Below, piece by piece: positions 26,593 to 35,067 of a stretch of 64,000 nt of DNA (its first letter is position 1; every line of letters starts with the position of its first letter). The stretch is from the NCBI RefSeq assembly GCF_002967075.1, contig NZ_PUGE01000001.1, positions 558,001 to 622,000 on the forward strand. Direction: 5' to 3'. A program made the translations under genes and the position numbers. The notes under the pieces are model-generated. The model did not search any database, had not been told where the DNA came from, and saw nothing but the letters and a program-made list of their open reading frames with translations. This stretch comes from Corynebacterium sp. J010B-136 (lineage in GTDB: Bacteria; Actinomycetota; Actinomycetes; Mycobacteriales; Mycobacteriaceae).

Positions 26593-27402
26593 ATGGCAAA
26601 GACTAAATCAGCGGGCTCAACCGCGTGGAAAATCATCGTCGGCATACTGGTGGTGCTGCTCATCATCGTATTGCTGGCTGAGTTCGGCATGCGTTGGTTC
26701 ACCGCAAAACAGGTTAAAGAACAATTTCATGCCTCCGCGCAAGCAGATGGCATTGAGGTATCGGAAGAACCCGAGGTTTCATTCGGTTCTTCTCCGCTGA
26801 TTTTCGGCTTAGCTAAAGGCGAAATCTCCCAGCTGAATTTGCACACGCCATCGACCTTGCAGATTAACGGTGATGTCATTACCGGTCAGCCGGAATCCAC
26901 CATTGAAATGGAAGGCATGACCGTCTCTGACGATCCCGTTGCGCGACATATGATCGCCACCACGGTTATTCCAGAGGACTACCTGCTAGTAACGTTCCAA
27001 GACTCCATCGCCAATGAGTCTGGGGTAGATATGCTGCGCAACGTTGTCGTCACTGATATCACCGCCAATGGTGAATCTGGCGTGCTGGACTTCGAATTAG
27101 GCAGCGGGCTAGCCACTATCTCTTTGCGACCTTCAGCTGCCAATGGTCAGATTCAGCTAGAAGCTACTGATTCCACGCTCTTTGGCATGTCCTTGCCGGA
27201 ACAAGCAACGAAGTCCATCTCCGAGGGACTAAGCAAGGGAATGCAGGAACAGTTCACCGGTGATTTAACAATCGAAGATGTCACCATCATTGACGGTGCA
27301 GTGTCTATTCGTGTCTCTGGCGACAACGTCAATTTCAAAGAAATGAATAGCCAGATGTCTCAAACTGTCGATGCAGTGGAAGAACCAGCACCGGCAAGCT
27401 AA
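26593..27402 (+). CDS. LmeA-family (DUF2993) phospholipid-binding protein
   Basis: This 269-aa protein has one N-terminal membrane helix (about residues 11-33, WKIIVGILVVLLIIVLLAEF) followed by an extracytoplasmic domain. That domain resembles DUF2993/LmeA proteins: long beta strands, then VDMLRNVVVTDITANGE and GLSKGMQEQFTGDLTIEDVTI. In mycobacteria LmeA supports mannan elongation of lipomannan and binds phospholipid, so an envelope-lipid role is likely. The last four bases overlap the stop of the convergent DeoC-like gene. Confidence 0.7.
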   Translation: MAKTKSAGSTAWKIIVGILVVLLIIVLLAEFGMRWFTAKQVKEQFHASAQADGIEVSEEPEVSFGSSPLIFGLAKGEISQLNLHTPSTLQINGDVITGQPESTIEMEGMTVSDDPVARHMIATTVIPEDYLLVTFQDSIANESGVDMLRNVVVTDITANGESGVLDFELGSGLATISLRPSAANGQIQLEATDSTLFGMSLPEQATKSISEGLSKGMQEQFTGDLTIEDVTIIDGAVSIRVSGDNVNFKEMNSQMSQTVDAVEEPAPAS

Positions 27403-27923
27403 AGGTCTACCTCGACTATCTCCAAGGGACGTCCGGCTTCTTCGAAAGCCTGCGCACCGGGGGTGGAGATGATGCGCTGAAATGCTGCCAAGCTCGCTGC
27501 CTGTATGGCAGATTGAGCACTTGGCTGAGCATTGGCATCGGCAGGCGCAATAAGCCCCAGCTCAATAGGGTCTGGGCAGGCTTCCCGGATAGTGATGAAT
27601 TCACTTAAATGCGTATTTGAATCCGTGATCGTGTCATCAACACTGACCCAGATTTCCTCTGCTCCTGATTGCACCGCTAAGCGTGCTTCTGAGGCTTTAA
27701 TCAGGGTGTGATGCCGGCCCGTGGGATAACCCGCAACACTAACGACGATGACCGGCAGCTGGCTTTCTTTAAGCAACTGGACAACTAGCGTTACCTGCGG
27801 AGGATCTACAACGAGGCGAACGCGCTGGTTGCCAATATGCGGCAAAGAACCTAGCTCTTTTACTACCTTTTCTACCTGCTGTGCAGATGCCCCCAGCAGC
27901 GATAGAGCATGAAAATCAGACAC
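27399..27923 (-). CDS. Short DeoC-like protein without the catalytic lysines
   Basis: This 174-aa protein looks like the N-terminal two thirds of deoxyribose-phosphate aldolase. The segment VIVVSVAGYPTGRHH followed by K..EARLAVQSGAEEIWVSV copies the DeoC strand-and-helix pattern (GFP-G, K, E, GA-EI). The rest diverges. The normal Schiff-base lysine region (KTSTG type) is missing and the chain is about 50 residues short. It is therefore probably not an aldolase and may be a remnant or a repurposed binding protein. Its stop overlaps the LmeA-like gene. The 36-bp palindrome upstream of it ends the neighbouring transcript. Confidence 0.6.
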   Translation of the reverse strand: MSDFHALSLLGASAQQVEKVVKELGSLPHIGNQRVRLVVDPPQVTLVVQLLKESQLPVIVVSVAGYPTGRHHTLIKASEARLAVQSGAEEIWVSVDDTITDSNTHLSEFITIREACPDPIELGLIAPADANAQPSAQSAIQAASLAAFQRIISTPGAQAFEEAGRPLEIVEVDL

Positions 27924-27947
27924 AGTATTCCCTGCTTACTCGTATAA

Positions 27948-27983
27948 AAGGACAGGGCGCAGAGTACTCTGCGCCCTGTCCTT
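27948..27983 (-). terminator. Terminator of the DUF2516 transcript
   Basis: A perfect 36-bp palindrome (18-base arms; the inner half is GGGCGCAGAGT) lies between the DUF2516 stop and the DeoC-like start. On the minus strand the distal arm ends CCTT and runs into TTATACG. It probably ends the upstream minus-strand transcript. Confidence 0.75.
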
Positions 27984-28016
27984 CTATGGTTCCTTTTCTC
28001 AGATCAGTTCTACTGA

Positions 28017-28316
28017 CTAGTAGTTGTATTCACCGTTGATGATGGAGCGCAACTGCGGGCGCACATCAAACCAATAAACACCGGTGGCTACCGCTCCTAC
28101 CCAAGACAAAATCGGCAGCGGCAAAATCATTGCAAAAGCAGAGCCGCCCAAGATTGCTGCCCAGATCATCTTCGGCTGACGGTCACCAGCAGGAAAAGCA
28201 TCCTCCCGGGTCATCACAACCATGATGAGACCAACGATCGCTGCAATAGCGAGCGCGCGAAACAGATTATTCTGGAAGACACTCACGAAAAAAATAAAAT
28301 TAGTTGCAAAAGCCAT
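28017..28316 (-). CDS. DUF2516-family small membrane protein
   Basis: This 99-aa protein has three hydrophobic segments (about residues 5-35, 50-65 and 68-82) and a short polar tail ending NGEYNY. It matches my recollection of the actinobacterial DUF2516 family (MIWAAILGGSAF, WFDVRPQLR). The function is unknown. It lies downstream of the charged protein, probably in the same minus-strand unit. Confidence 0.65.
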   Translation of the reverse strand: MAFATNFIFFVSVFQNNLFRALAIAAIVGLIMVVMTREDAFPAGDRQPKMIWAAILGGSAFAMILPLPILSWVGAVATGVYWFDVRPQLRSIINGEYNY

Positions 28317-28457
28317 GATGCGTCAGTCAAGTCTCAATCATTAAAGGTGGTTCGCGCCCAGAATTTACTAGGCGCACAATACTCTTAGTGATCCTAGCAG
28401 CCTAATACCCAATGCACCTAGTAGGCGGTAGAGGGCGCAGAAAGATTGGTGCTCTGA

Positions 28458-29051
28458 CTAAGAAGTAGGATTTCCAGTCTGATTGTCAGTGTCATTATCT
28501 GAAGAGATAACTTCACCTTCGACAACTTCTGCAGTCGGATCAGCTACGTCATCGCCCTTTTGTGGCTTCGTGTCTTGGGCGTCGTCAACAGACTTTGCGT
28601 CTCGGCGCTCATTGATGCGCGACTTGACGTTGTTAACGGCATCGCTTGCTTCTTCGCGCACCACCCCAAAGGCACTGCCAGCTTTTTCTTTAGCTTCACT
28701 AAAAGCCTCAGTATCACGGGTACCTTCTGCTGCTCGGCGAACAGATCCACCAATATCCTTCGCAAAATCGGTAGCGCGGTCGAAGAAAGAACCCTTCTTC
28801 TCCTCACCTGGAGATTCAACACTTTCTGGCGTTTCGTTACCATCCGCGTTTGCTGCACGGTCTTCGCGGAAACGGTTGGTAAATTCCTTAGCCACCCCAA
28901 GCGCGGACGTACCTGCTGCTTTGAGGGACTCTAAGGTCTCATTCGCACCTGCATCGGTGTCTTCGTCCTTGCGGTGCTTTGCCCCCTCAGCATCGCGGTC
29001 TGCGTTGACTGCGTCATCGTAGGAATCATACGGGGATGTTGGGTCTGCCAT
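28458..29051 (-). CDS. Acidic, helix-rich hypothetical protein
   Basis: This 197-aa protein is rich in Asp, Glu, Lys and Ala and has no membrane segment. Its central region repeats helix-forming segments of the type AGTSALGVAKEFTNRFRED and KEKAGSAFGVVREEASDAVNN, as in YtxH/LEA-like stress proteins. The tail is acidic (EVVEGEVISSDNDTDNQTG). It may be a membrane-surface or stress-related protein, but I do not recognise a defined family. Confidence 0.6.
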   Translation of the reverse strand: MADPTSPYDSYDDAVNADRDAEGAKHRKDEDTDAGANETLESLKAAGTSALGVAKEFTNRFREDRAANADGNETPESVESPGEEKKGSFFDRATDFAKDIGGSVRRAAEGTRDTEAFSEAKEKAGSAFGVVREEASDAVNNVKSRINERRDAKSVDDAQDTKPQKGDDVADPTAEVVEGEVISSDNDTDNQTGNPTS

Positions 29052-29137
29052 GATTTTCTCCTCGTTCGCGTTAGTGTGCTTTCCATATTAGCGGCACAGG
29101 TCACTTAACGCTCCCGATATTCTTCAATCCGAAAACT

Positions 29138-30535
29138 TTAGAGGCCAAAAAGCAGGTGGTTGACCGTATAGATAGCCAAACCAGCAATCGCACCGACAAT
29201 CGTGCCGTTGAGGCGAATGAACTGTAAGTCTTTACCCACCATGAGCTCGATTTTGTCTGAGGCTTCGTCTGCATCCCAGCGCTCAATGGTCTCCGAGATG
29301 ATGCTGGTGACCTCGGACGCATAGTTATCAGCCAAGAATCTTGCAGCACCTTGGATGCGTTTATCCAAAGACTCACGCAGCTGTGGGTCTTCCACGATGT
29401 TGGTACCCCACTTCAAGCACAGCTCCACAATCTTTTGCCGCAACATTGAATCGGTCGTTTCAGCCTGGTCGATGATCGCTTCGGCGGCCTTAGCCCAGAT
29501 AGCTTCCGCTGCGCCTTGAACTGGAGTGGAACCCATAATGTCTGATTTCAAAGACTCCACGCGCGCGATGAGCTCTGGATCGGACTGCAAGTCCGCGGCG
29601 AAATTCTTTAACCCGCGACGAATTGCCTGGCGTGCTTCGTGCTCGTCATCGTTTTTGACGTCAGTAACCCATGAAACCAGTTCTTTATAAACGCGCTCTC
29701 CGACTAAAGAGCGGGTAAAACGCGGCGCCCAGTTGGGCATGCGTTCATCAATTAAGGTGACCACAGAATCTTCCATGGTCAGAACCTTTTTGTGGCTCCA
29801 GTCAATAATCTCATTAACAACGGGTTCAACCTTGCCGTCTTCGATAAGCCCTGCGAGCAATTTGCCCAATGGCGGACCCCACTGTGGCTCCGCAAGTTTG
29901 TCAATCAACTGCGATTGGATAAGCAGTTCGGCATCTTTTGGGTCTAAGGCACGAACTGCATTCGCAGTTAAACGCCCCGCCTCCCGTGCAACCTTTTCCG
30001 CGTTGGCTTGCTGCGACAACCAAGTGCCGAGCTTTTCAGGCAGATTAGCCTGGGACACCTTATCGGTAATCAATTCGGCGTTGAGGAAGTTCTCGCCCAC
30101 AAAATCCGAAAGCGCCTCTCCGACGGAGTCCTTCTTCTCCCGAATCAGGGCTGTGTGCGGGATAGGAATGCCCAAAGGATGACGAAACAGTGCGGTTACG
30201 GCAAACCAGTCCGCCAGACCACCAATCATGCCGGCTTCGGCAGCAGCGCGGACATAACCTACCCAGGTCGGCGCGCCGCCTTCCTGGTTTTGCCACCAGG
30301 AACACGCGAGGAAAATAATCGCGGCAACAATAAGTAGCGCCGTAACGAAAATCTTGTGATTTCTTAAAGTACGACGGCGTTGCGCCTCTACCTCCGGTGA
30401 GGGGCCCGGAACTTTCCGGAAGTCATCACGCCGTGCCGGCGGCTGGGACTTGGATGGCTTAGTAGCCACCTGCTCTCGCTGCAACGCGATATCCTGACCG
30501 GTTGTTTCCGGGTCTAAGGCGCGGTGTTTCCCCAT
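29138..30535 (-). CDS. DUF445-family membrane protein
   Basis: This 465-aa protein has a basic N-terminal cytoplasmic region and a membrane helix (about residues 64-84, HKIFVTALLIVAAIIFLAC). The DUF445 hallmark follows: MIGGLADWFAVTALFRHPLGIPIPHTALI (about 115-143). Long amphipathic helices come next, and a final hydrophobic hairpin is at the C-terminus (GTIVGAIAGLAIYTVNHLLF). Family members are inner-membrane proteins of unknown role. An 86-base gap separates it from the acidic protein. Confidence 0.85.
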   Translation of the reverse strand: MGKHRALDPETTGQDIALQREQVATKPSKSQPPARRDDFRKVPGPSPEVEAQRRRTLRNHKIFVTALLIVAAIIFLACSWWQNQEGGAPTWVGYVRAAAEAGMIGGLADWFAVTALFRHPLGIPIPHTALIREKKDSVGEALSDFVGENFLNAELITDKVSQANLPEKLGTWLSQQANAEKVAREAGRLTANAVRALDPKDAELLIQSQLIDKLAEPQWGPPLGKLLAGLIEDGKVEPVVNEIIDWSHKKVLTMEDSVVTLIDERMPNWAPRFTRSLVGERVYKELVSWVTDVKNDDEHEARQAIRRGLKNFAADLQSDPELIARVESLKSDIMGSTPVQGAAEAIWAKAAEAIIDQAETTDSMLRQKIVELCLKWGTNIVEDPQLRESLDKRIQGAARFLADNYASEVTSIISETIERWDADEASDKIELMVGKDLQFIRLNGTIVGAIAGLAIYTVNHLLFGL

Positions 30536-30601
30536 GGTGATGTCTCTCCGAAATCCTTGTTGAAACCTAAAACTTTCAATCCCATTTAGTCTATGCGATC
30601 A

Positions 30602-30633
30602 CAAAACCCGCTGGTAAAAACCAGCGGGTTTTG
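30602..30633 (-). terminator. Terminator of the sdhCAB operon
   Basis: A perfect 14-base stem (CAAAACCCGCTGGT / ACCAGCGGGTTTTG) with an AAAA loop lies 24 bases past the last gene of the succinate dehydrogenase unit. On the minus strand the stem ends in TTTTG. Confidence 0.85.
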
Positions 30634-30656
30634 CAAGGAGGTGGAAGACCTAAGAC

Positions 30657-31031
30657 TTAGTCTCTACGACCAGTCTCCGCGCGGTACTGACGGTAGTAGC
30701 GGCGGCCGTACCAGATCAAGAAAGAAGCAACCACACCAACAATGACGGTGGCGATAATGCCAATCCACAGCAGAGTCTGGTGCTGCTCAGCACTTTGAAG
30801 ACCAGCTGGCTCCGTCATCACTCCAAGAGCCCAAATTAAGATACCTGCCGGTGGCACGGTACCCATCAGCAAACCCATGCCCAACCAAGTAGAGGTGCGC
30901 TGGAGTGAGGAGTGAGGTGCCGACAAGGAGTTGGGGACATAGCCCTCAATGTAAGTATCCTGAATCTTTCCAGAGAACTCAGGGTAGGTCTCGCTGCGGA
31001 AGTCAGCTACTGCCGGATTATGTGCACTCAT
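30657..31031 (-). CDS. Small membrane protein of the sdh operon
   Basis: This 124-aa protein has two membrane helices (about residues 52-72 and 88-112) and a basic C-terminus (WYGRRYYRQYRAETGRRD). It sits 60 bases downstream of sdhB on the same strand, before the operon terminator. An equivalent small membrane protein follows sdhB in C. glutamicum. The function is unknown; an accessory role at the membrane with succinate dehydrogenase is possible from position only. Confidence 0.7.
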   Translation of the reverse strand: MSAHNPAVADFRSETYPEFSGKIQDTYIEGYVPNSLSAPHSSLQRTSTWLGMGLLMGTVPPAGILIWALGVMTEPAGLQSAEQHQTLLWIGIIATVIVGVVASFLIWYGRRYYRQYRAETGRRD

Positions 31032-31091
31032 GGCGGCTCATATCTCTTTCTCGTACCTTGTATATTTCTATTTTCTATAGATAACTATAGC

Positions 31092-31841
31092 TTAGTCATC
31101 CTTGCCGCGGAAAGCTGCGCGAGCACGCTCACGAGTAACAGCTGCCACAGCAGTCAACGGAATACCCGCAGGGCAAACGTCGGCACACTCACCGTAGAGG
31201 GAGCAGTGACCGAAGTTGGTCTCCAGATCGTCGACCATGTTGCGAGCACGCCGGCCACGCTCGTCCTGACCCAAAGGCATCAGGGACAGGTGAACCAGCT
31301 TGGCACCGGTGAACAGGTGCGCTGCACCGTTTGGGCAAGCTGCGACACACGCGCCACAGCCAATGCAGGCCGCGTGGTCCAGAGCAAGCTCTGCGGTCTC
31401 GTGGTTCTGGTGCAAGGTGTCTGCATCTGGTGCAGTACCTGCATCCATGGAGACGTAGCCACCCTGCTCCATGACATGGTCAAGAGCGCGGCGGTCAACA
31501 ACCATGTCCTTGATGACAGGGTAAGCCGCGGAACGGAAAGGCTCCAGGGTAACGGTGTCGCCATCAGTGAACTGGAATAGACGCTGCTGACAAGCAGGAG
31601 TGTTTTGTCCAGGACCGTGTGGGCGGCCATTTACGGTCAAACCACAGGTACCACAGATGCCTTCACGGCAGTCAGATGCAAAAGCGAATGGCTCTTCGCC
31701 ACGCTCAATAATCTGGTCGTTGACGTGGTCCAGAAGTTCGAGGATTGACATTTGTTCTTCGGCGTCATCGACCTGAACGGTCTCAAAGTTACCGTCGTGG
31801 GTTGGTCCAGCCTGACGCCAGATCTTTAAAGTCAGCTTCAT
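31092..31841 (-). CDS. sdhB: Succinate dehydrogenase iron-sulfur subunit
   Basis: This 249-aa subunit passes electrons from the flavin to menaquinone. It has three cluster motifs. The [2Fe-2S] ligands are in CREGICGTCGLTVNGRPHG. The second set is CIGCGACVAACPNGA and the third is CSLYGECADVCPAGIPL. The order and spacing are those of SdhB/FrdB. The start overlaps the sdhA stop by one base, so translation is coupled. It is third in sdhC-sdhA-sdhB. Confidence 0.95.
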   Translation of the reverse strand: MKLTLKIWRQAGPTHDGNFETVQVDDAEEQMSILELLDHVNDQIIERGEEPFAFASDCREGICGTCGLTVNGRPHGPGQNTPACQQRLFQFTDGDTVTLEPFRSAAYPVIKDMVVDRRALDHVMEQGGYVSMDAGTAPDADTLHQNHETAELALDHAACIGCGACVAACPNGAAHLFTGAKLVHLSLMPLGQDERGRRARNMVDDLETNFGHCSLYGECADVCPAGIPLTAVAAVTRERARAAFRGKDD

Positions 31842-33868
31842 TACTTGTAGTTCCTAGTCATCAACGGGATCGAATCAAAGTACAGTGGTTCAGCGTGGCG
31901 GATGAATTCGCCTTCGGCCGCGCCTGGCTCCCAAGCGGACACGAAGCACCAGTTCTCATCATCGCGCTCAGCTTCGCCGTCCTCGGACAAGTGGTCATCA
32001 CGGAAGTGAGCACCACAGGACTCATCGCGGTCGAGAGCGTCAATACACATGAGCTCACCGAGGTCGATGTAGTCCGCAACGCGAGCACCGTACTCGAGTA
32101 CCTGGTTCATGTCATCAGCAGCGCCTGGGATACGTACGTTCTCCCAGAAGTCCTTGCGCAGTTCGCGAATCTTTTCAATCGAAGTCTTGAGGTCTTCGAC
32201 GTTACGAGAAACGCCACAGCCCCAGTACAGGATCTCACCGAGCTGGCGGTGGTAATACGCAGGACCGTGTGGGTTTTCACCACGGATGTTCATCAGCTTG
32301 TCGATGCGAGCCTGTGAACGCTCAACTGCTGCCTGTGCCTCTGCAGAATCTTCTGGCAGCTTTTCCTCACCGAGGTGGTTAGCCAGGTAGTGAGGGATGG
32401 TGAATGGCAGGGTGAACCAGCCATCAACAGATGCCGACAGCAGGGAGTTAGCACCCAGGCGGTTAGCACCGTGGTAGGTCCACGATGCCTCACCTGCTGC
32501 GAACAGACCGTCAATTGAAGTCATCTCATTGAAGTCGGTCCACAGACCACCCATGGTGAAGTGGCAAGTAGGTGCAATACGCATTGGGGTTTCGTATGCA
32601 GACTCACCAATTGCTTCCTCATACATCTCAATGAGGTTGGAGTAACGCTCACGGATGGTGTCTTTACCCAGACGCTGGATGGCGTCGCGGAAGTCAAGGT
32701 AAACAGAGTTCTTCAATGGGCCAATGCCGTAGCCGGCGTTGATCTGTTGAGAAATAGCACGGGATGCAACGTCACGGGGAACGAGGTTGCCGAACGCCGG
32801 GTAGCGGCGTTCTAGGAAGTAGTCGCGCTCTTCATCCGGAATGGAGTTCGGATCGCGGTCGTCGCCTTCCTTCTTTGGTGACCAGATGCGGCCGTCATTG
32901 CGCAGCGACTCCGACATCAAAATGGTCTTGGATTGCCAAGAAGAGTTTACAGGCAGACCAGTTGGGTGGAACTGAATAAATGCTGGGGAAGCAAAGAACG
33001 CACCCTGCTCGTATGCACGCATCAAGGCGCCTGCATTCGAGTTCTTAGCCAAAGTGGACATGTGGTAGACGTTGCCGTAGCCACCGGTACCCAAGATAAC
33101 TGCGTGACCGGTGTGAGCCTTGAGCTCACCGGTGATCAAGTTACGGGTAACGATGCCGCCGGCGCGCTTCTTACCGTTGTCCTCAAAGGTAATAACGTCC
33201 TGCATATCGTGGTGAGCAAAAAGCTCCACGTTGCCGAGTCCCAACTGGCGGTAAAGCGCAGAGGTCGTCGACAGCTGCAGCTGCTGACCTGTTTGTCCAC
33301 GGGTGTAGTAGGTACGGGAGACCTGCACACCACCGAAGGAACGGGTAGCCAAGGTGCCGCCGTATTCACGGGCGAACGGCGCACCGATTGCATTCATGTG
33401 GTCAATAACGCGTGGGGATTCCATCGCCAAGCGCCAGCAGTCAGACTCACGGCAACGGTAGTCGCCGCCCTTAACGGTGTCCTTTGCGTGACGGTAAGCG
33501 GAGTCGTTGTCAACCTTCTTCGAGCGTGAAGAGTTCACACCACCCTGCGCAGCAATGGAGTGCGCACGACGTGGGGAGTCATGGTAGGTGAAGACCTTAA
33601 CGTTGTAGCCCAGCTCGCCAAGTGCTGCCGCTGCTGCACCTGCGGACAAGCCGGTGCCGACAACCAAGACGGTGAACTTACGACGGTTCAGTGGAGACAC
33701 AAGTTCCATGTGGTCCTTGTGGTAGTTCCACATGTCCTTCATAGGAACGCCGTGTGGCTCGTGGGATTCCAGGATGCGACCGGCAGAAACACCGTCAACG
33801 ATAGACTTCGGGTGCGAGAAATCTGGGTGCTCGCGCAAGAGTTCAGTATTAGTCATGGGGTTATTCAA
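31841..33868 (-). CDS. sdhA: Succinate dehydrogenase flavoprotein subunit
   Basis: This 675-aa subunit oxidises succinate to fumarate. FAD binding is shown by VVGTGLSAGAAAAALGELG, and the covalent FAD histidine lies in RRAHSIAAQGGVNSS. Capping-domain and active-site segments include FIQFHPTGLP and GEASWTYHGANRLGANSLL. The long length and sequence match the Gram-positive, menaquinone-linked type B enzyme. It begins 22 bases after sdhC. The minus strand carries the whole operon, driven from the shared region with ramB. Confidence 0.95.
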   Translation of the reverse strand: MNNPMTNTELLREHPDFSHPKSIVDGVSAGRILESHEPHGVPMKDMWNYHKDHMELVSPLNRRKFTVLVVGTGLSAGAAAAALGELGYNVKVFTYHDSPRRAHSIAAQGGVNSSRSKKVDNDSAYRHAKDTVKGGDYRCRESDCWRLAMESPRVIDHMNAIGAPFAREYGGTLATRSFGGVQVSRTYYTRGQTGQQLQLSTTSALYRQLGLGNVELFAHHDMQDVITFEDNGKKRAGGIVTRNLITGELKAHTGHAVILGTGGYGNVYHMSTLAKNSNAGALMRAYEQGAFFASPAFIQFHPTGLPVNSSWQSKTILMSESLRNDGRIWSPKKEGDDRDPNSIPDEERDYFLERRYPAFGNLVPRDVASRAISQQINAGYGIGPLKNSVYLDFRDAIQRLGKDTIRERYSNLIEMYEEAIGESAYETPMRIAPTCHFTMGGLWTDFNEMTSIDGLFAAGEASWTYHGANRLGANSLLSASVDGWFTLPFTIPHYLANHLGEEKLPEDSAEAQAAVERSQARIDKLMNIRGENPHGPAYYHRQLGEILYWGCGVSRNVEDLKTSIEKIRELRKDFWENVRIPGAADDMNQVLEYGARVADYIDLGELMCIDALDRDESCGAHFRDDHLSEDGEAERDDENWCFVSAWEPGAAEGEFIRHAEPLYFDSIPLMTRNYK

Positions 33869-33890
33869 ACTTTCCTATCAGTCCTGGTTC

Positions 33891-34646
33891 CTAGCTGACC
33901 CAGCCAAAAGCAATGGACAGTGGCATAACAATGTTGCCCAAGCAAACGACGGCGGGAATGACATAAGACAGGAACAAGAAGGTCTGGCGAGTCTTGTAAC
34001 CGGTCAGGCCCAGGTCATTAGCTGCAAGCTTGATGCCGTGGGTCAGGTGGAAGAAGAGGCACACCATAGTCAGTACGTAGAAAATGGTGACTGGCCAGCG
34101 GCTAAAGGTTGCCACCATGTTCGCCTTAACAGCACCAGCTACGAAAGCATCTGGCGCAGCTGGAGCTACACCCATGGTGAGGTCCAGAATGTGGAAGATG
34201 ATGAAGAGCAACAGCACAACGCCAGTTACCAGCATGGTGCGGGTAGCAAAAGAGCTCAGGCCGCCCATCAGGTTGGTGCGCTTGAACTTACCGCGGGAAT
34301 TCTTGGAACGGCTGTGCAATGCAATCGCGCCATAAATGTGGCCGAACAGTGCAGCAAGCAATACGATGCGGATAATCCAGAGCAAAGTACCGTGCGGCAA
34401 TATTGGCTCGCCCATGCTACGCAGGAATTCACCGTAAACGTCAAGCGCTTCTTCACCGCCATGCGCTGGTGCGTAAAGCTTCAAGTTACCGGCCATGTGG
34501 CCAACAACGAACAAAGCAAAAAGTAGGCCTGTTACAGCCATGGTCAGCTTCAGCGCCCAAGACGGAATTGACGGCTTAGCGCGAAGTGGCTCATTAGTAA
34601 TGTGGCCGTGATCTATGGCTTCACGGTCCGGATTCTTAACAGTCAT
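33891..34646 (-). CDS. sdhC: Succinate dehydrogenase cytochrome b subunit
   Basis: This 251-aa integral membrane anchor has about five helices (LKLTMAVTGLLFALFVVGHM and others). Histidines in VGHMAGNLK, ALFGHIYGAIALHSR, FIIFHILD and CLFFHLTHGI are suitable as ligands for two b hemes. A single large membrane subunit is typical of type B succinate:menaquinone oxidoreductases. It is the first gene of sdhCAB. The 420-base upstream region shared with ramB holds candidate GlxR, DtxR and RamB sites. Confidence 0.93.
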   Translation of the reverse strand: MTVKNPDREAIDHGHITNEPLRAKPSIPSWALKLTMAVTGLLFALFVVGHMAGNLKLYAPAHGGEEALDVYGEFLRSMGEPILPHGTLLWIIRIVLLAALFGHIYGAIALHSRSKNSRGKFKRTNLMGGLSSFATRTMLVTGVVLLLFIIFHILDLTMGVAPAAPDAFVAGAVKANMVATFSRWPVTIFYVLTMVCLFFHLTHGIKLAANDLGLTGYKTRQTFLFLSYVIPAVVCLGNIVMPLSIAFGWVS

Positions 34647-34756
34647 GACACCTCCATTGTCGCTAATACCTTACGCAGGAATAACCGGCGTTTACCAGTT
34701 GATATGTAGCTTTTTGAAGGTTTTCAGGCACCCCCTTGTTGACACCTGCTCAAATA

Positions 34757-34775
34757 TAAGGTTAGGGTTACCTTC
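34757..34775. promoter_or_regulatory. Candidate DtxR (iron regulator) box upstream of sdhC
   Basis: TAAGGTTAGGGTTACCTTC matches 14 of 19 positions of the corynebacterial DtxR consensus (TTAGGTTAGGCTAACCTAA as I recall it) with intact core GGTTAGG and ACCT. It lies 111 bases upstream of the sdhC start. In C. glutamicum iron control of sdh is mainly indirect through RipA; a direct site would be a different wiring. Confidence 0.55.
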
Positions 34776-34854
34776 TTTCTTCCGGATAAATACCGCCGCA
34801 CGCTTGGGATCATCCCTTTAGGAAACATTGGCGTTGCGTAAATACTTAAAGAAT

Positions 34855-34870
34855 TGTGAGGTTTGGCACA
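34855..34870. promoter_or_regulatory. Candidate GlxR (cAMP receptor) site between sdhC and ramB
   Basis: TGTGAGGTTTGGCACA matches 10 of the 12 fixed positions of the GlxR consensus TGTGANNTANNTCACA. GlxR control of sdhCAB is established in C. glutamicum, so the location supports the call. Confidence 0.6.
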
Positions 34871-34985
34871 GGCAATCTCAAGGGTGAGGTATTCACCCCG
34901 ATCGGTGTCATACTTTAGTAAGTACTCCCCCATCCTTCCCCCTCTGAACCCCAGCGACTTTCAACAAACACCTAATCACGCCCAC

Positions 34986-35050
34986 ATTTGCAAATTCGTG
35001 AAGCCGAAGTACACAAACTTAGCTAATTTCCTGATAATTGCTATTTGCAT
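34986..35050. promoter_or_regulatory. Two candidate RamB boxes upstream of ramB
   Basis: The perfect 10-bp palindrome ATTTGCAAAT (34986-34995) and a related ATTTGCAT (35043-35050) resemble the TTTGCAAA core reported for RamB in C. glutamicum. They lie 72 and 18 bases before the ramB ATG; the second is next to its predicted -10. Autorepression is known for RamB. Confidence 0.55.
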
Positions 35051-35054
35051 TGGG

Positions 35055-35060
35055 TAACGT
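35055..35060 (+). promoter_or_regulatory. -10 box of leaderless ramB
   Basis: TAACGT ends 7 bases before the ramB ATG, with no Shine-Dalgarno in between. This suggests that transcription starts at the start codon. Confidence 0.55.
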
Positions 35061-35067
35061 TGCCTGC

